A DNA stretch of 64,000 bases from Alternaria dauci (GCF_042100115.1 NC_091272.1:1426001-1490000), one strand, 5' to 3'; numbered from the stretch's first letter, positions 47,205-59,088 are shown. Notes: generated by a model from the letters alone, not told the origin. Program-made: numbers and translations.

Positions 47205-48529
47205 ATGGCGCCGGCAATTACATCTCCCACACCCGCTGCGCCGCACACACTGGCTTCCACATCCACAAAAGCACCCAAGGCCATCTTCCCGGACGGAATC
47301 AAGACCTCAGGCCAACATGAGCCAATCTACTCTCTGCTACGTCCTTACTCGGACTTTCCCAAAGAAATCACCGGCACGACAGCATGGGACAAAACAGATT
47401 ACGAGTCCAATCCCGAACGCTGGACGCACATCTTCTCGTCCGACGAAGTTTGTGAAATGAGCGAGGCAGCAGATAGATTCATCGCGTCCGGAACACCCTT
47501 GACAGGCATCACAAAGGACCTCTTCCCACTACCCAACTTTTCAAAGTTCCTAGAGCCGCTGAGGAAGGAGTTGATCGATGGGAAGGGATTCATCCTCTTC
47601 AAAGGTATGCCCGTTGAGGAATGGGGAAACCAGAAATCGGCAGTTGCGTATATGGGTCTGGGCACATATCTGGGCTACTTTGTTAGCCAGAACAGTCGGG
47701 GCCATGTGCTTGGGCATGTCAAGGATCTGGGTGAGGATGCGACTGCGATTGATAAAGTGAGAATCTACCGGACGAACGCGAGGCAATATTTCCATGCCGA
47801 TGATTCGGATCTCGTGGGTTTGTTGTGTGTAGCCAAGGCGCTGGAGGGAGGGGAGTCTGATCTTGTAAGTTGAACTCCGCCGTCCCTGGTACGCAGTTTG
47901 CTAACTGCGATTTCCTGTACAGGTCAGCAGCCACTCAGTGTGGAACGAGCTTCAGAAGAATCATCCAGATGTCGCAGAACTACTCACCCAACCCATCTGG
48001 TACTTCGACCGCAAAGGCGAGACCAGTATAGGACAGAAGGAATGGATCAAAACCGCCGTGTACTACCTCGAGACGGGTGATAACCCAAGAGTCTACAGCA
48101 AGTAAGCAAGGGAACCAGGAAATCCCCGATTCCGCAGAGCCGCAGACTAACACAAGCAAAAATAGATTCGATCCCTACTTTGTCCGTTCTCTTACCCGCT
48201 TCTCGAACGCGGGCCTGATCCCGCCTCTTTCCGAGGCACAAGAACGCGCCATCACTATCCTCGAGGAAACATGCCAGAAGCTTGCGCTCCACATGATTCT
48301 TGATGTGGGCGACATACAGTTCCTCTCCAACAACCACGTGTTTCATGCCAGGACAGCGTATAAAGACTATGCGCCGCCAGCGCCAAGGCGGCACTTGATG
48401 AGATTATGGTTGAGCACACCCGAGGGCGAGGGCGGATGGAAGTTGCCGTTCCACGACAGTAAGGAGAAGAAGAGGGGTGGTATTCAGGTCAACGATACGC
48501 CGCCGGTTGCGCCTTACGATGCGGAGTAG
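47205..48529 (+). CDS. TauD/TfdA-family Fe(II)/2-oxoglutarate dioxygenase
   Basis: Three exons: 47205-47864, 47923-48101 and 48166-48529; introns of 58 and 64 nt; 400 aa. The metal-binding H-x-D is H197/D199 (YFHADDSDLVG), and the distal His is about residue 340 (NNHVFHARTAYKDY), followed by the 2-oxoglutarate-binding Arg segment (PRRHLMRLWLS). N-terminal parts (KGFILFKGMPVEEWG; YLGYFVSQNSRGHVLGHVKD) match the large fungal TauD-like group related to gamma-butyrobetaine hydroxylase and taurine dioxygenase. The substrate cannot be told from sequence. No signal peptide is present, so it is cytosolic. The catalytic set is complete. Confidence 0.9.
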
Positions 48530-48899
48530 TCGCTTGTTGGAGACATTTGCATGTATCTAGCTTTGTAAGTAGCTGGTGAATGTGTATATAAAGAACAAGT
48601 CAGAAAGTATGTGAAACTTGCGGGACGATTACGTTTCAATGTGGTATCATTCTTCTCTTGAGGCGCAGCTGTTGCACCGATCCTTATGTCTGACGCCGCG
48701 CATCCTGGTTATCTCTGCTCGTGTAGCTGATCCGCTGGTGATCCTGTTGCGCGTCAAAACTTGGTGTCTTTGGTGCGCGGTAATCCAAAATGTCAACCCC
48801 CCCGATTCCATGGCGCAACTCCAAGCCATTTTGTGATGTTGTAATGCGCATCTGCAGGTCGTCTTCTTGGTGTTCAATCTCTGTCGTCGTTTTCCGCAC
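48530..48899. other. intergenic between convergent genes
   Basis: 370 bp between the dioxygenase stop and the SmD1 stop. No gene seen; the minus-strand open frame there is a read-through of the SmD1 GC-rich tail. Confidence 0.4.
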
Positions 48900-49511
48900 C
48901 TAGAAACCCCGTCCACGTCCCCTGCCGCCACCGCCTCTTCCGCGACCACCTCCACCACGTCCGCGACCGCCTCCGCGGCCTCCGCCCCTCGCACCACGGT
49001 CACCGCCACCAACCTCCTTCCTTGCCTTGTTCTTGGGCTTCGGCGCGTCGTCGATGAGAAGTGTGTCGAGCGGTAATGAATCGGGAAGGATGATGTAACG
49101 GATTGTAGAACCACGGACGGTCATTGTGTCGAGAGCTACGGTGTCGCGAGACTTGGGCGTGTACTTAACTGCTCGGAGCGCGACGTTCATGAGCGGTGAG
49201 ACGGAGGTGATGGTGCCGTTTACAATAGTGCCTGTCATTCTGTTGGAATACAAATCTATAGGGTGATGGCACGCTGGATCGGGGTAAAGGCGTGTTTGCG
49301 CAACTCAAGGATTGACGCGCTCGCAGAGCAAGCAAATACCGCCCGATGACAACGCAATCGAAGCCAAAGAGTAACAGGAAATAGACACATTACGTACCAT
49401 TCTTGAGCTCGACTGTGACCGTCTCATTCTGGCACTTCATAAGAAACCTGCGCGAAGCGTTAGCTGCTAGTATAACAAAAGTTGATGGCTGGCTCACCTG
49501 ACGAGCTTCAT
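48900..49511 (-). CDS. small nuclear ribonucleoprotein SmD1
   Basis: Three exons: 49511-49498 (14 nt), 49447-49398 (50 nt) and 49231-48900; introns of 50 and 166 nt; 131 aa. The Sm fold is complete: [20 protein letters not shown], joined to [20 protein letters not shown] (Sm1), and [20 protein letters not shown] (Sm2). The tail is RG/RGG-rich ([14 protein letters not shown]), the site of symmetric arginine dimethylation. SmD1 is one of seven proteins of the Sm ring on U1, U2, U4 and U5 snRNAs. The two tiny exons at the 5' end were set by family alignment and phase. The second intron is about three times longer than the others nearby. I checked it for box C/D snoRNA motifs and found none convincing. 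Confidence 0.95.
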
Positions 49512-49877
49512 GGTCGCGGTTGTCCGAAGCGTGCAATACTGGAGTTTGAAATATAAGCCTCGGTATGTTGCGATTGGTAAATGTAGAAGGTATCGTTGCT
49601 GCGGCGCGACGTATACTCGCGGGGAAGCTCCGACTAGGAAATTGCGATCGAGCTTCAGGCTGCACGGGCCAAGGTTAATCCGTCACCGAAGTCACGTGCG
49701 CCAAAACTCACCTATGTACTCTCCCAAGATTGGCTTGATCATCTAGTGCTACATCGTGGTTGAATAGAATGATATAGTACATTCGCGTCCATTGCACATA
49801 GTCCCTAGGTTCTGTACACATCGCGTACATAGGGTATCGTATACAAATCGACCATACAATCGGAGCTCATAATCACA
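49512..49877. other. intergenic, no gene seen
   Basis: 366 bp: SmD1 promoter and 3' UTR of the flavin-reductase gene. Confidence 0.4.
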
Positions 49878-52500
49878 TTACGAATCCCTTCCTTCAATGA
49901 AGGAGTATGTGCTCCAACGTTCTTCGCCTTGCTTCTTGTTACCTCCATGTTTGACACGATTACCTTGGTTGGACTCCGGCCGCCTGATCTTCGAACCCAG
50001 GTCTGCCTCTATCCGCCGTATTTTTGCTGTCCAAGCTGTCTTGCGAGGAGTTGCGCCACCCTGCGTAGAAGGCAGCTGTCCCAGTGCGTCTTCGTCAAAC
50101 CAAGCATCTTCCTGAGAAGGTTCCAGAGTCGTCGCCATAGCTTTTTGCATCTCACTATCCGAGGATTGAGCGCCATCAGCTGCGGGTGTGTATTGTATCG
50201 GTTTGTGTGTGACGTCGAAGCCGTACGTCTCCTTCAGGTACTTGGCGATGGCCTGATTCTCTTCCTCTGTGCCACTGCCGTAGTAACTCTTCAGCTCTTT
50301 TGCTACGAGCGTGTCCAGAATTACGCCTTTACCAAGCGGTTGTTCAGTCACCTGCTTAGATGGATTGTTGCTTGGTAGCGTAACCGTAGCATCCCAGTAC
50401 AGGCCCATAGCAGCGAGCCTATCCTTGCCTGACCACGCTATAGCCCGTAGTGGAGTGCTCTGGACGAAATACTTGACTCGCTCCTCCAGATTGTCCCAGC
50501 TCACGTTCCAGACAAACAAAGGTCGCAACATCTCCTCAACAGCGCGAGGAAAGTCTTGAAATGATCTTGTCGAATAGTACAAATGCTGCATCTTGCCTAC
50601 CAGAAAATCGACGTCCATACCCGTGATAGTAGGGTTCACGCCAGCTCGACGCAACTGCTCACGCCAGTCTCGTACAATGTTGTTTCGAAAGCCTACCTGA
50701 GAGTTGATGGATAGGCGGTTGATAAGACGGCACAAGACCACACGAAGTTCTTCTTCTGTCACTTCCCCACTAATGTCTATGGCAGGAGCAGCGAACAGTG
50801 TAGGGTGGCTCTGGGTGAGTAATCGTCCTCGTGCTTTCTTGAAGTATATGGCTGCCCCTTGCCGTTCGCCGATGGCTTCCATGGCTTCTGTGAACGGTTT
50901 CCTTAGTGCAGCCTCGTACTTCATTGTTCGAAGATACTCTCGCAGACGGTGTTCAATCTGTTCGACTTTTAGAATGTCTTCTACTCCTTTGTTCGCGTGT
51001 TCTCGTTGGTGGTCGAAACGCCGTGCCAGATGTGCTAATCGTAGAGGCTTCATGATGTCGCTTGGTAGAAAGTCTCTGCTGGTGGGACTGACACCCAAGT
51101 TGTACAAAAAGGTTCGGTAAGGTTGAGACAGAAATTGCTCATCCATTGATACCAGTTTCTTTGCCCGATCAGCGATTTCATCTCTCATTGATGGCGTTAG
51201 AACCCCGTAGAAGTCACTCAAGACCTGGCGACTCTCAGCTTCAGGCCTCAGTCGTCCGGCGAGACCTAATTCTTGTCGGCACTCTGCAACCAGAAGCTCT
51301 AAATTGATCCCAAAGTTTGCAGCAGCATACGGTAAATTAGCCTCGATGTTCCGGTAGGTCTCCCCAGATGGGTCCTTGTGATAAGCGGGAGTTCTCTTGA
51401 TGATAGCCTTGATCTGTTCCATATAATGACGTCTTTCTTTCTCACCTGGGAACAAAGGATAACCCCAGACTACAGCACTTTCTGCACTAGCTGCTGGCGA
51501 CTGAGCTCTTGTAGCGGTGTAGATACTCTCGCCTTTTGGGCTCCGGTATCCTCCATTGATGTACATGATTGTGGGGTCCTTGGAAGTCGTCTGCTCTACG
51601 CCATTGACCTTTGCGACCAGGATGACATGATCTGCGACAGGAAACTCGTGTGTAATCTTGCACTCCATTGCAGCTCGTACATAATCTCCCAACACCTGCG
51701 GTGCGAACGAGGACGTGGTACTAGGATCTTTTCTATCTCTGGGATAGTGGAGTCTAAGCTGCTTAGATCGTAGACTGTAAGCATCCGAATGGTTTCCCCG
51801 GCAAAACAGATCGACAAGCTTCGCGCCGCCTCTATCGGCAGCGGGAAAGTGAACGCGAAAGAGGCCGTCGGCCGCCCGTATGGCATCCAAGGTCTTGGAG
51901 GGCTCTTTGATGTTGAAGGAAATAGTAGGCGGATCCAGGCTAACAGTGCTGAGTGAGGACACAGCAACACCCACGGGGACGCGTTCCTTGGTATGTGGAT
52001 CGATACTCGCAACGGTAAGAACTGCAACCGAGCTCGGAACGTTACGCATCACACCACGCACCGAATTCTTAAGTTGCTCTTGCCTCAACTCCGACTTGGA
52101 GAGCTCAATTGGGGCATCCTGCTCTTCTACGGTTGCCTGCGTGCCTGCTGTCTCGCCACGTATACTCTCTGCTGGCCGAGATGTTCTTTGCCCTCCGCCT
52201 TCTGGAAACTCTGAAGCACTTTCAATAGGTCCTATCACGTCTTCTTCAAACGATTGTGGCGGGTGTTGACTCTGTTGTCGCAGCAGACGAGTCGTATTAT
52301 AGTATCGTGGGGTGCAGACGGCGTTGCGGGGACGTGTGTCGCGGGCAGTGTATTGATAGGCAGAAGCGCATGGTCTTGAACGTTCTAAGAAGAAAATTAG
52401 CATGTATGTAGTAATGCGATACGGAAGACTAACGGGCATGTTGATTCCATCTGTAGAAGGCGGCGAAAAAGCGCGCAGCCGGGCGCTGTGAAAGCGCCAT
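49878..52500 (-). CDS. mitochondrial flavin-reductase-like protein with a large unknown C-terminal region
   Basis: Two exons, 52500-52434 and 52384-49878 (49-nt intron), 857 aa. Splicing adds the N-terminus MALSQRPAARFFAAFYRWNQ, an Arg/Ala/Phe-rich presequence suggesting mitochondrial import. The flavin reductase-like, FMN-binding split-barrel domain spans about 120-320 (LKNSVRGVMRNVPSSVAVLT; VPVGVAVSSLSTVSLDPPTI; LFRVHFPAADRGGAKLVDLF; ECKITHEFPVADHVILVAKV; DPTIMYINGGYRSP). The remaining ~530 residues are conserved-looking alpha-helical sequence (FPGEKERRHYMEQIKAIIKR; ELRVVLCRLINRLSINSQVG; PLRAIAWSGKDRLAAMGLYW) that matches no domain I know. Function is probably FMN-dependent reduction or flavin binding in the organelle. 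The C-terminal ending is rich in polar, charged residues. Head to head with bL31m. Confidence 0.83.
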
Positions 52501-52713
52501 ATTCACAGCAAGGGGTTATGTGTTTTTTACATGCGCTGCGAACGAAAAGAATAGTGTATTTGGATAAGACACTCGTGTTGTAGAGCAATATGCTGTAAAT
52601 GACGAAGCGGGCGCATTGTGGTGGAAATGTTAGATCGGCCAAGGCTAACCTCCGTCTCTTCTCCGCAACTTTGCTGCCGAACTTCAACACCCGCCCAGCA
52701 CACACACACAACT
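52501..52713. promoter_or_regulatory. shared divergent promoter region, flavin reductase / bL31m
   Basis: 213 bp between ATGs. Both products are predicted mitochondrial, so co-expression from one promoter would make sense. A CACACACACACAC run lies directly before the bL31m ATG. Confidence 0.5.
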
Positions 52714-53261
52714 ATGGCGTCTCCAATACCCTCGATGGGCGCGCTGCGCGTCCTCCGTCAATCCATACAGCCCCAAGTGCAGCAAACGACCCAAGTACGA
52801 CATGCGACGCTTCTCCGCCGACCAAAGCGACCCTACACCTTCACCCAACTCATCACCCTCTCCGACGGCAGCTCATTCACCCTACGAACCACGAACCCAC
52901 AGCCAGTATACAAGAGCGCAAAGGATATACGGAACTCGCCGTTATGGAATCCGAGTTCACAAAAACTGCTGAATGTCGAAGAGGACGAGGCTGGAAGATT
53001 GGCCTCTTTCAGAACAAAGTTTGGCCGAGCATGGGACGCTGATACGGATGCTGACAAGGTGGGTGCACGAGGACAAGTGCGACAAGTCACATCGCGACTG
53101 TTTTTGTGCTGATTCTTTGATAGGGCAACCAGACGGAGGGTCATCTTCTAGACCTCATCAGCAGCCAAGGCAAGCCGCAAGGAAAACCGACCGATGCCAC
53201 AAAGTCACCGCCCGCGAAAGCGCCTGAATCTACGCCCGCGAAGCCAGCTGCGAAGAAATAA
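52714..53261 (+). CDS. mitochondrial large-subunit ribosomal protein bL31m (MRPL36)
   Basis: Two exons, 52714-53058 and 53124-53261 (65-nt intron), 160 aa. The N-terminus is a presequence (MGALRVLRQSIQPQVQQTTQ after a short leader) followed by the bL31m core: RRPKRPYTFTQLITLSDGSS, TLRTTNPQPVYKSAKDIRNS and PLWNPSSQKLLNVEEDEAGR, then LASFRTKFGRAWD. This is the fungal Mrpl36/bL31 arrangement at the central protuberance of the mitoribosome. Exon 2 encodes a low-complexity Lys/Pro/Ala tail (SPPAKAPESTPAKPAAKK), a common fungal extension. Confidence 0.9.
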
Positions 53262-53792
53262 TGACTTGGTTCAGGATGTGATGGGGATTGCATTCTTGAT
53301 CAACATTGTACAACAGGCTGCAGTTGCGTAGAAAATATCATGGGAAGGTCCAAGATCATACGCATGCCATTGCGGCCACGCTGTCACTTCTGTTTCCATG
53401 GTATCAGTCGAAAGATGGGAGAAACTCAATATGGATCGGCTGTGTTCTAGCCAGCTGTACCGCCACCTGAAGGTTTTCGCTGTGCTTGTTGCTAATATGC
53501 AGACCATACGAGATGTTGCATACCCCGAAAGATAGATTTTGAATGCTGCGTACAACTCACCAAGAGCGCGGTCCTTCATGTCCTGACTCGTCGTGTCACA
53601 CAACGGGAAGGTTCGCGTCAAGTCCGTGCCGCTCAACACTCTTTGCAAGACTCATACGTTCAGCATTTCAAGCTCTTTATCAGCAGCCCACCGAGTAAAT
53701 CACCTACTAACACTGTCACCTCACCTCAATTCTAATCCTGTATCAATCTTTCAGTGACTAGCTTCTTGAACTCCCCATCTAAATACGCTATC
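53262..53792. other. intergenic, no gene seen
   Basis: 531 bp. A minus-strand open frame (53648-53271) has no domain and low coding appearance. A pyrimidine-rich stretch ending ctttcag at 53748-53754 could be the acceptor of a 5' UTR intron of the next gene. Confidence 0.35.
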
Positions 53793-54443
53793 ATGCCAAA
53801 GCCCAGCAGCAGCAAGACAATCTCCTTTGCGCCCCAGGATTACAACCAGGCCGGTAATAAGAAACCATCACCAAAAGAGAAGACAGGCCACGAACTGAGC
53901 GGTACGCAGTCCTTCAAGGGCTACATGTATATAGACCATCCCCTTGTCCTGCCCGATGAGATATTCTGCGATTCTCCCAGCCCTCGGAACATAATTAACG
54001 GCAAGAGAACACGGAGCGCCTCGAACCCAAATGAGTCACCATCGGAGAAAGCTGCACCCGCCGTCGAAACAAACAACAACGACAAAGCCAAAGGATCACA
54101 TAAGAAACCCTCCATTAAACTTGCTTCACCCGCGAAGTCGCGGGCATTATCTGAGAACCGTGGTGATCGCAAATCTTGTTCGCACAACGAAGAGTATGAT
54201 GCCAATAGTTTTGAAAAAGAAGTTTCACTGGAAGTCATACGCCGCGATATTCTAGCTCTCGTCAAACGCTCGCTGCGTATTGCAGACGACGTCTCCGCAT
54301 ACATGCAATGTATCGAAGGCCACGAGACACAAGGGCAAAAGCTCGATCGTGACGTGGGAAGCTTGTTGGATCATAGGGTGCAAAAGAGGAAGGCAGTCGC
54401 CCAGGAATGGAAAGGCGGTAAGGTTGCGAGGACTTTGATCTGA
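53793..54443 (+). CDS. hypothetical Lys/Ser-rich protein
   Basis: Single exon, 216 aa from the ATG at 53793 (MPKPSSSKTISFAPQDYNQA). The first 130 residues are polar and probably disordered. An embedded short ordered segment (LSGTQSFKGYMYIDHPLVLP) is followed by basic motifs (NGKRTRS; HKKPSIKLASPAKSR). The C-terminal 80 residues form an alpha-helical region (FEKEVSLEVIRRDILALVKR, then SLRIADDVSAYMQCIEGHET) ending in VQKRKAVAQEWKGGKVARTL. This looks like a nuclear adaptor or chromatin-associated protein, but no family is recognised. Sequence upstream of the ATG is open but starts with GTG. Confidence 0.62.
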   Translation: MPKPSSSKTISFAPQDYNQAGNKKPSPKEKTGHELSGTQSFKGYMYIDHPLVLPDEIFCDSPSPRNIINGKRTRSASNPNESPSEKAAPAVETNNNDKAKGSHKKPSIKLASPAKSRALSENRGDRKSCSHNEEYDANSFEKEVSLEVIRRDILALVKRSLRIADDVSAYMQCIEGHETQGQKLDRDVGSLLDHRVQKRKAVAQEWKGGKVARTLI

Positions 54444-54789
54444 GTTTCATGGGCCACTGATGGGTGGGAGGGTTTCCCTTTTAGAAAATGGTACGGACAG
54501 TGTGCTGTTTGGTCCATCATTTTGTAAATCATGGCTTTCGAGTGATATCTGCTCCTTTGCTCTAGGTCAAACATCTATAGAATTAGCTCTCTTCATTGAG
54601 CGGATCCCTCTCAGGTTCACACTACAATGCATAAAATGTTCAAATGACGTGAATGTTATATCTTTACATTATGATATGCATACATCCCTTTTCGTGACCC
54701 TGGCCTGAAAATGCTAGATAAGAGGTATAAGACGCATAAAAAGAAAAAAACTCCAAAAGACCATCATACCCAAACAATACTCGTCAACA
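54444..54789. other. intergenic between convergent genes
   Basis: 346 bp of AT-rich 3' UTR sequence with a poly-A-like stretch near 54738-54753. No gene seen. Confidence 0.4.
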
Positions 54790-56389
54790 TCAAACAACTC
54801 CCTCTCCAACAACCCTCCGTTCATGACCAACCCACTCATCCCCATCACTCCTCACACTATCCGTCCTCTCCTTTCCATCATCATCAATCTCCACTTCTCT
54901 GGTATGACTAGTCTCCACTCTAATATTATTCAGCTCCACCTCATCGCCAAACTCTTCCCGCGTAGGCGTACGGTACCGACCGCGGCTCGGGGCACGAAGT
55001 CTATTTTGCGTAGGTGGAGAAGAAGGTCTGCATTCCGTTGTGACACTGGAATGCATGTGCCGCGGTGAGGTCTGAGGGTGGTGATGTGGGTTGCTGGACA
55101 TTACGGTCGGGAAGACGTTGAGACTAGGTCTACGGGAGCTGTTGCCGCTGTCGTTGCGGGAAGTGTTGGTGATGTTGATGCTGTTGGCGGGTTGGATATC
55201 GGATATTCCTTTGATGGCGATAATCTCGTTTCTCTTTTCGTTTGCACCGTCGCCGTACATCACCTTGCTGTGCCGTCTTTGGCCGGATCTTGAGGCGCCT
55301 CCTGAGCCGATGGTGTCGTTGCCGAGACCGCTTTGCGGGTTTGTACTGACTGTTTGCTTGTCTTTGGATGTGACCCAGTGTAGAACTAGTACACAGAACA
55401 AGATATCGGCGTTGCAGCACATGAGACAAATCCAACCTGGCTCGCCTTTCAATACCATGAGTATGGTCAGATTGACGACCGAGGTGGTGAGGGTGGCGAG
55501 GGAACCAGTGAGCGAGCGCTTGGCCATGCGGTGGAGCGTGGTGTTTACGTTGTGCTTGTAAGAGTAGAGACTGCGGATGGGAATGATGAAGAGGGCGGTC
55601 AGGTAGACCTGCAGTTGAATCAGTCTCGTGTGTCGATATGAACCACCCGAGGAAAAGGGAATACGTACGTTGACAACGACCTCGAAAGTAATCAACGGGA
55701 GCATAGCAATCTTTTGCATACCGATGATGCACACGCCTGAGTCGTCGATGTAGGTGATTCGGAAGATGAAGTTCATAATGACGAAGATGGTGTATGGTAA
55801 CAGCATGAAAAGGCAGTTGAAGAGCCACAGCTTCGTCTTTATGCGAGGCTTCAAACTTCCTCGAACCACATATGCTTTCTCGACGAGGAAGTAATATATG
55901 AAAATCTTGGTAGACATGTAACATATCAAACCTGGGCAGCAGTGAGCTTTGAACCTGAGCACCCTCGCGTATTCACTGTTGTGCACTTACACAATAAGAT
56001 TCCTCCTTCGCACACCTGCGGCGAGGAATTGATACCAAAGCCATGGACCACAATTGCAGTTGTGAAGACGAATAATGCCGAGTCGCAGTAGATGATTAGA
56101 ATTACTGGTTTGTGCTGTCAGAATCATGTACTTCGCCAAGATGCTCAGAAGCGGGTATCGTGTTGCACTTACGCCACATAGCCAAAGGCAGTGCTGCCCA
56201 TTTCTGAATAAATTGTGTTCGTCGCACTGTCGTATATTGTAAGCATTTCTGTTCCTACCAAGCAGCATCTACAAGCTACAACTCACTTATGCAAACGGAG
56301 AGTACACCAAATGTGCTGATCTGGAGCATAATGCTGATAATCTCTCCAACCCGCGGTACCAGCGCAGGTACATAGTCTTGAGCTACCAT
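54790..56389 (-). CDS. seven-transmembrane receptor-like protein
   Basis: Five exons: 56389-56287, 56226-56173, 56104-55991, 55931-55669 and 55608-54790; introns of 60, 68, 59 and 60 nt; 450 aa. I count seven hydrophobic helices: IISIMLQISTFGVLSVCI, the LILIIYCDSALFVFTTAIVV region, IFIYYFLVEKAYVV, LFNCLFMLLPYTIFVIMNFI, LPLITFEVVVN joined to VYLTALFIIPI, SLATLTTSVVNLTILMVL, and WICLMCCNADILFCVLVLHW. Loop motifs CIIGMQKIAM, RSLYSYKHN and GEPGWICLMCCNAD fit a Pezizomycotina family often listed among putative GPCRs (GprM-like); this assignment is from memory of the family and is tentative. A 200-residue Ser/Thr/Arg/His-rich cytosolic tail follows. Intron 4 is 60 nt and has no in-frame stop, so retained transcripts would stay open. 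Confidence 0.8.
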
Positions 56390-57469
56390 GATCCCGGTCC
56401 TGTGTTGTGTATCCACCTCACAGGCTGATCAACGTATTGTAGATTAAAGTAATCAGATATGGCGGAAGCAGGCAAGCGAGTAAGAAATGGTATGACAAAG
56501 ACGAAACAGGAATGAAAGCACACGAGCCAGGTCTCGAGCCTCAGCTCAGGGTACGACAGGGAGAAGTAAGAAGCCCATGTACATTTGACCCTTTTACGGA
56601 CCCGCATTTAAGCACGACAAGGCTGGAACCTGCGCCATTCAATCTTGCCCACTGACAGCCCTAGCTAATCATGCTACTCCTTCTGTTAGGGTTGAAGGAA
56701 CTTCGTCTGCATGTCGATTAGCGTGAATTCCGAAAGGTTAATGTCTGTGGCGGAAGGATGTCCGGGGGATCGCCATGGTTTTGTTGGGGAGAACCCAAGG
56801 CCCCATGAGAGCGCCATACACAGGCCAGACAACCAGTTCGGCGGACGGCAGATTAGTTTCATTCATGCACTTTTATCACGATCTTGATGCGAGTTTGTTC
56901 TTGTAGCGCACGGTTAATTAGTGGGTTCGTGATCATCATGAGGTAAGAGTCGGGAGGGGTAGATAGACATTGACGTAGATTGTGACGATTAACTCGTGAG
57001 ATAGCACCAGGACATTGTTCAGTCGTTCATGCAAAACGGAAATCACGTCAACAAGGTCAACGGTCGACCAGCCCTACATTTGGTATCGAGGCAAAACGTC
57101 GGATCGGCCATTTCGCCTGGCTGTCGTTGATTTCCGACCACCTAGCGTTCCAGATTCCATACAGCGGTACTCGAGCCGATTGGTCTGAGATGTTCAGGGA
57201 CATGGCTAAAAGTGTCAAAAAAAGGACCACACATGCCGAGCATGACTAGCAGAAGAACAGCCTCGCCGGTTTTTGTACTAGCGACCAATGTCGCGCATCC
57301 GAAGAGCTGGCTAGATGCACAGTGCGCCTGAAACGTAGTGTCTGTGCTGCTACCTCACCGATGTGGCTGTCGTATCAGTAATCTGGCCACTTTTCACATA
57401 TCAGTTCTCATGTACTTCTTTAAGGTTTAAAACATAGTGGCTTGGCTTGGCTTTGGCAAGGCGCCACCT
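56390..57469. other. 1.1-kb spacer without a supportable gene
   Basis: Contains the receptor promoter and the 3' UTR of the prenylcysteine oxidase gene. No open frame with coding character and no tRNA-like cloverleaf was noticed. Confidence 0.4.
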
Positions 57470-59088
57470 TCAAAGTTCTTGTTGATAATGCTCTTCGTCG
57501 GTGCCGTCTTTCCGAACTGTCGAATAGCTCGCATCGAGTCCTTGGGCAACCCATTCGTCTTTGATCAATCTGGCGACGTTTTTCCCGCTCAACGCACTTG
57601 TCTCCATAGTACTGATAAAGCTTTCGATTCCACTAGTGTACCACAGGCCGTCGTCGAGCTTGATTTCCTCGAACGTCACGCGCGGGTATTCTCTTGGGTA
57701 TGAATACCAAAGCTTGTGATGTATCCAGCTCACAGTGCCGTTGGCTATACCGTGTTCGGCTTCCTCATGGGAGACATCTTGGCCAAGGATGTGGGAGAGG
57801 AACGTGGCGTTCACACGGGAGGGCGAGAAGATCTTGTAGATGTATTCGAACCGAACCGGGGAAGACTCTGGGTTCAGGCCAGCATCGGACACAGATACGC
57901 TGTAGAAGCTGGGAGAACCGACGCCATCCACTGGGATCTCAGATGGCGGTAGCGTCGTAAGGACGTACTGTGGCACAGGCGTCTTTGCATCGAGATTGAA
58001 AGCCTTCTGGTTTAGCCTCAAAGGTGACGCAAAAAGCGTGGTGTACAGCTTCGTGTAAGGTATCTCGTCAGGGATGTGGTGTGGCGCAGGATGGATGTCG
58101 AGATCCGAGTACTGAAGAGGTGCTGCAAGGATAACTTCGTCGAACACGGAGGTCTGGCCGGCAGCTGTAGTGACTTCGTAGCTGCCATCCTGTTGCTTGG
58201 AAATCCCGGCAATAGAAGTGTTGAGATGAACATTGGCGCGAGAGGCCTTCAGCATGTGTGCGAAGATCTGCCAATTGCCACCCTCAATCTGCATTGCTCC
58301 GTTTGTTGCCATACATACCATCGTCTCCAGGCCGTGAATGTAGGGCAAGTTTGAAGCGTAGTTGACACGGGTGCTAGCCTGAATGATTTCCTTGGAGAAC
58401 GCCTCGCCGATGCCGTTTGCTTTGAGATACTGTTCTCCCGTCACTCCAGTGGCCTCCAACAACCCCACTTGCTCGACAGCGTCACCCAAGCTCTTCCACG
58501 GAAACACCGGCTCATCATACATCTGGAAGAATTTGCCCACGGCACTCTTCATCAGTCTGTTTGTCCAGAGTGGCGCAGCACCGTATCTCCATAGCAGCTT
58601 CGCCTTGTCCCACCAAGTGTCTTCGGCGTTTGTTACGATGACAAATTCACGGCCATTCCAGACGCCCAGATCAGGCATGTCCATTTGGGCTATGACATCG
58701 TGCTCCGCAGCCGACAGATTGAATTCCTCCTTGGCTTTTACCATTATGCGGTTGCTTTGCACGAAGATGGAGCCGCCCAGCTCCACGGAGATTGTTGGGT
58801 CGTCCCAGGGATTCACGGTCGTTGTGCGGCCTCCGATGTAATCGTTACGTTCGAAAACAGTAATGTTTGTCGGAATGCCTGCTTCGGCGGCATACTGGGC
58901 GAGATGGTACGCGGCGGATGAGCCGCCTGCACCTGCACCTGTTGGGAATCAGTACTAGTATAGTTATCTTCTAGCAAGGCACCCGCACCTATAATAGCGA
59001 CCTGTTTTGCGCGATGCGGCGATTCACCGGCTCTGAGAGCAAGTGCACAAGGCAGCAGCGAGACAAGGCGTAACCATTGCACCATCAT
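57470..59088 (-). CDS. prenylcysteine oxidase / farnesylcysteine lyase
   Basis: Two exons, 59088-58989 and 58938-57470 (50-nt intron), 522 aa. A signal peptide (MMVQWLRLVSLLPCALALRA) leads into the FAD-binding Rossmann motif, which is completed by the splice: KQVAIIGAGAGGSSAAYHLA, then NITVFERNDYIGGRTTTVNP. The substrate domain has VELGGSIFVQSNRIMVKAKE, NYASNLPYIHGLETMVCMAT and GGNWQIFAHMLKAS, and the C-terminal FAD-contacting segment is DGLWYTSGIESFISTMETSA. The family is an FAD-dependent thioether oxidase that frees cysteine and a prenyl aldehyde during breakdown of prenylated proteins in a lysosome/vacuole-type compartment. Size and motifs are normal. Several N-glycosylation sequons (NAT, NGT) fit secretory-route targeting. 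Confidence 0.93.

Noticed and set aside
49232..49397. 166-nt SmD1 intron as a host of a box C/D snoRNA
   Set aside because: I looked for RTGATGA and CTGA boxes on the transcribed strand and found no convincing pair.
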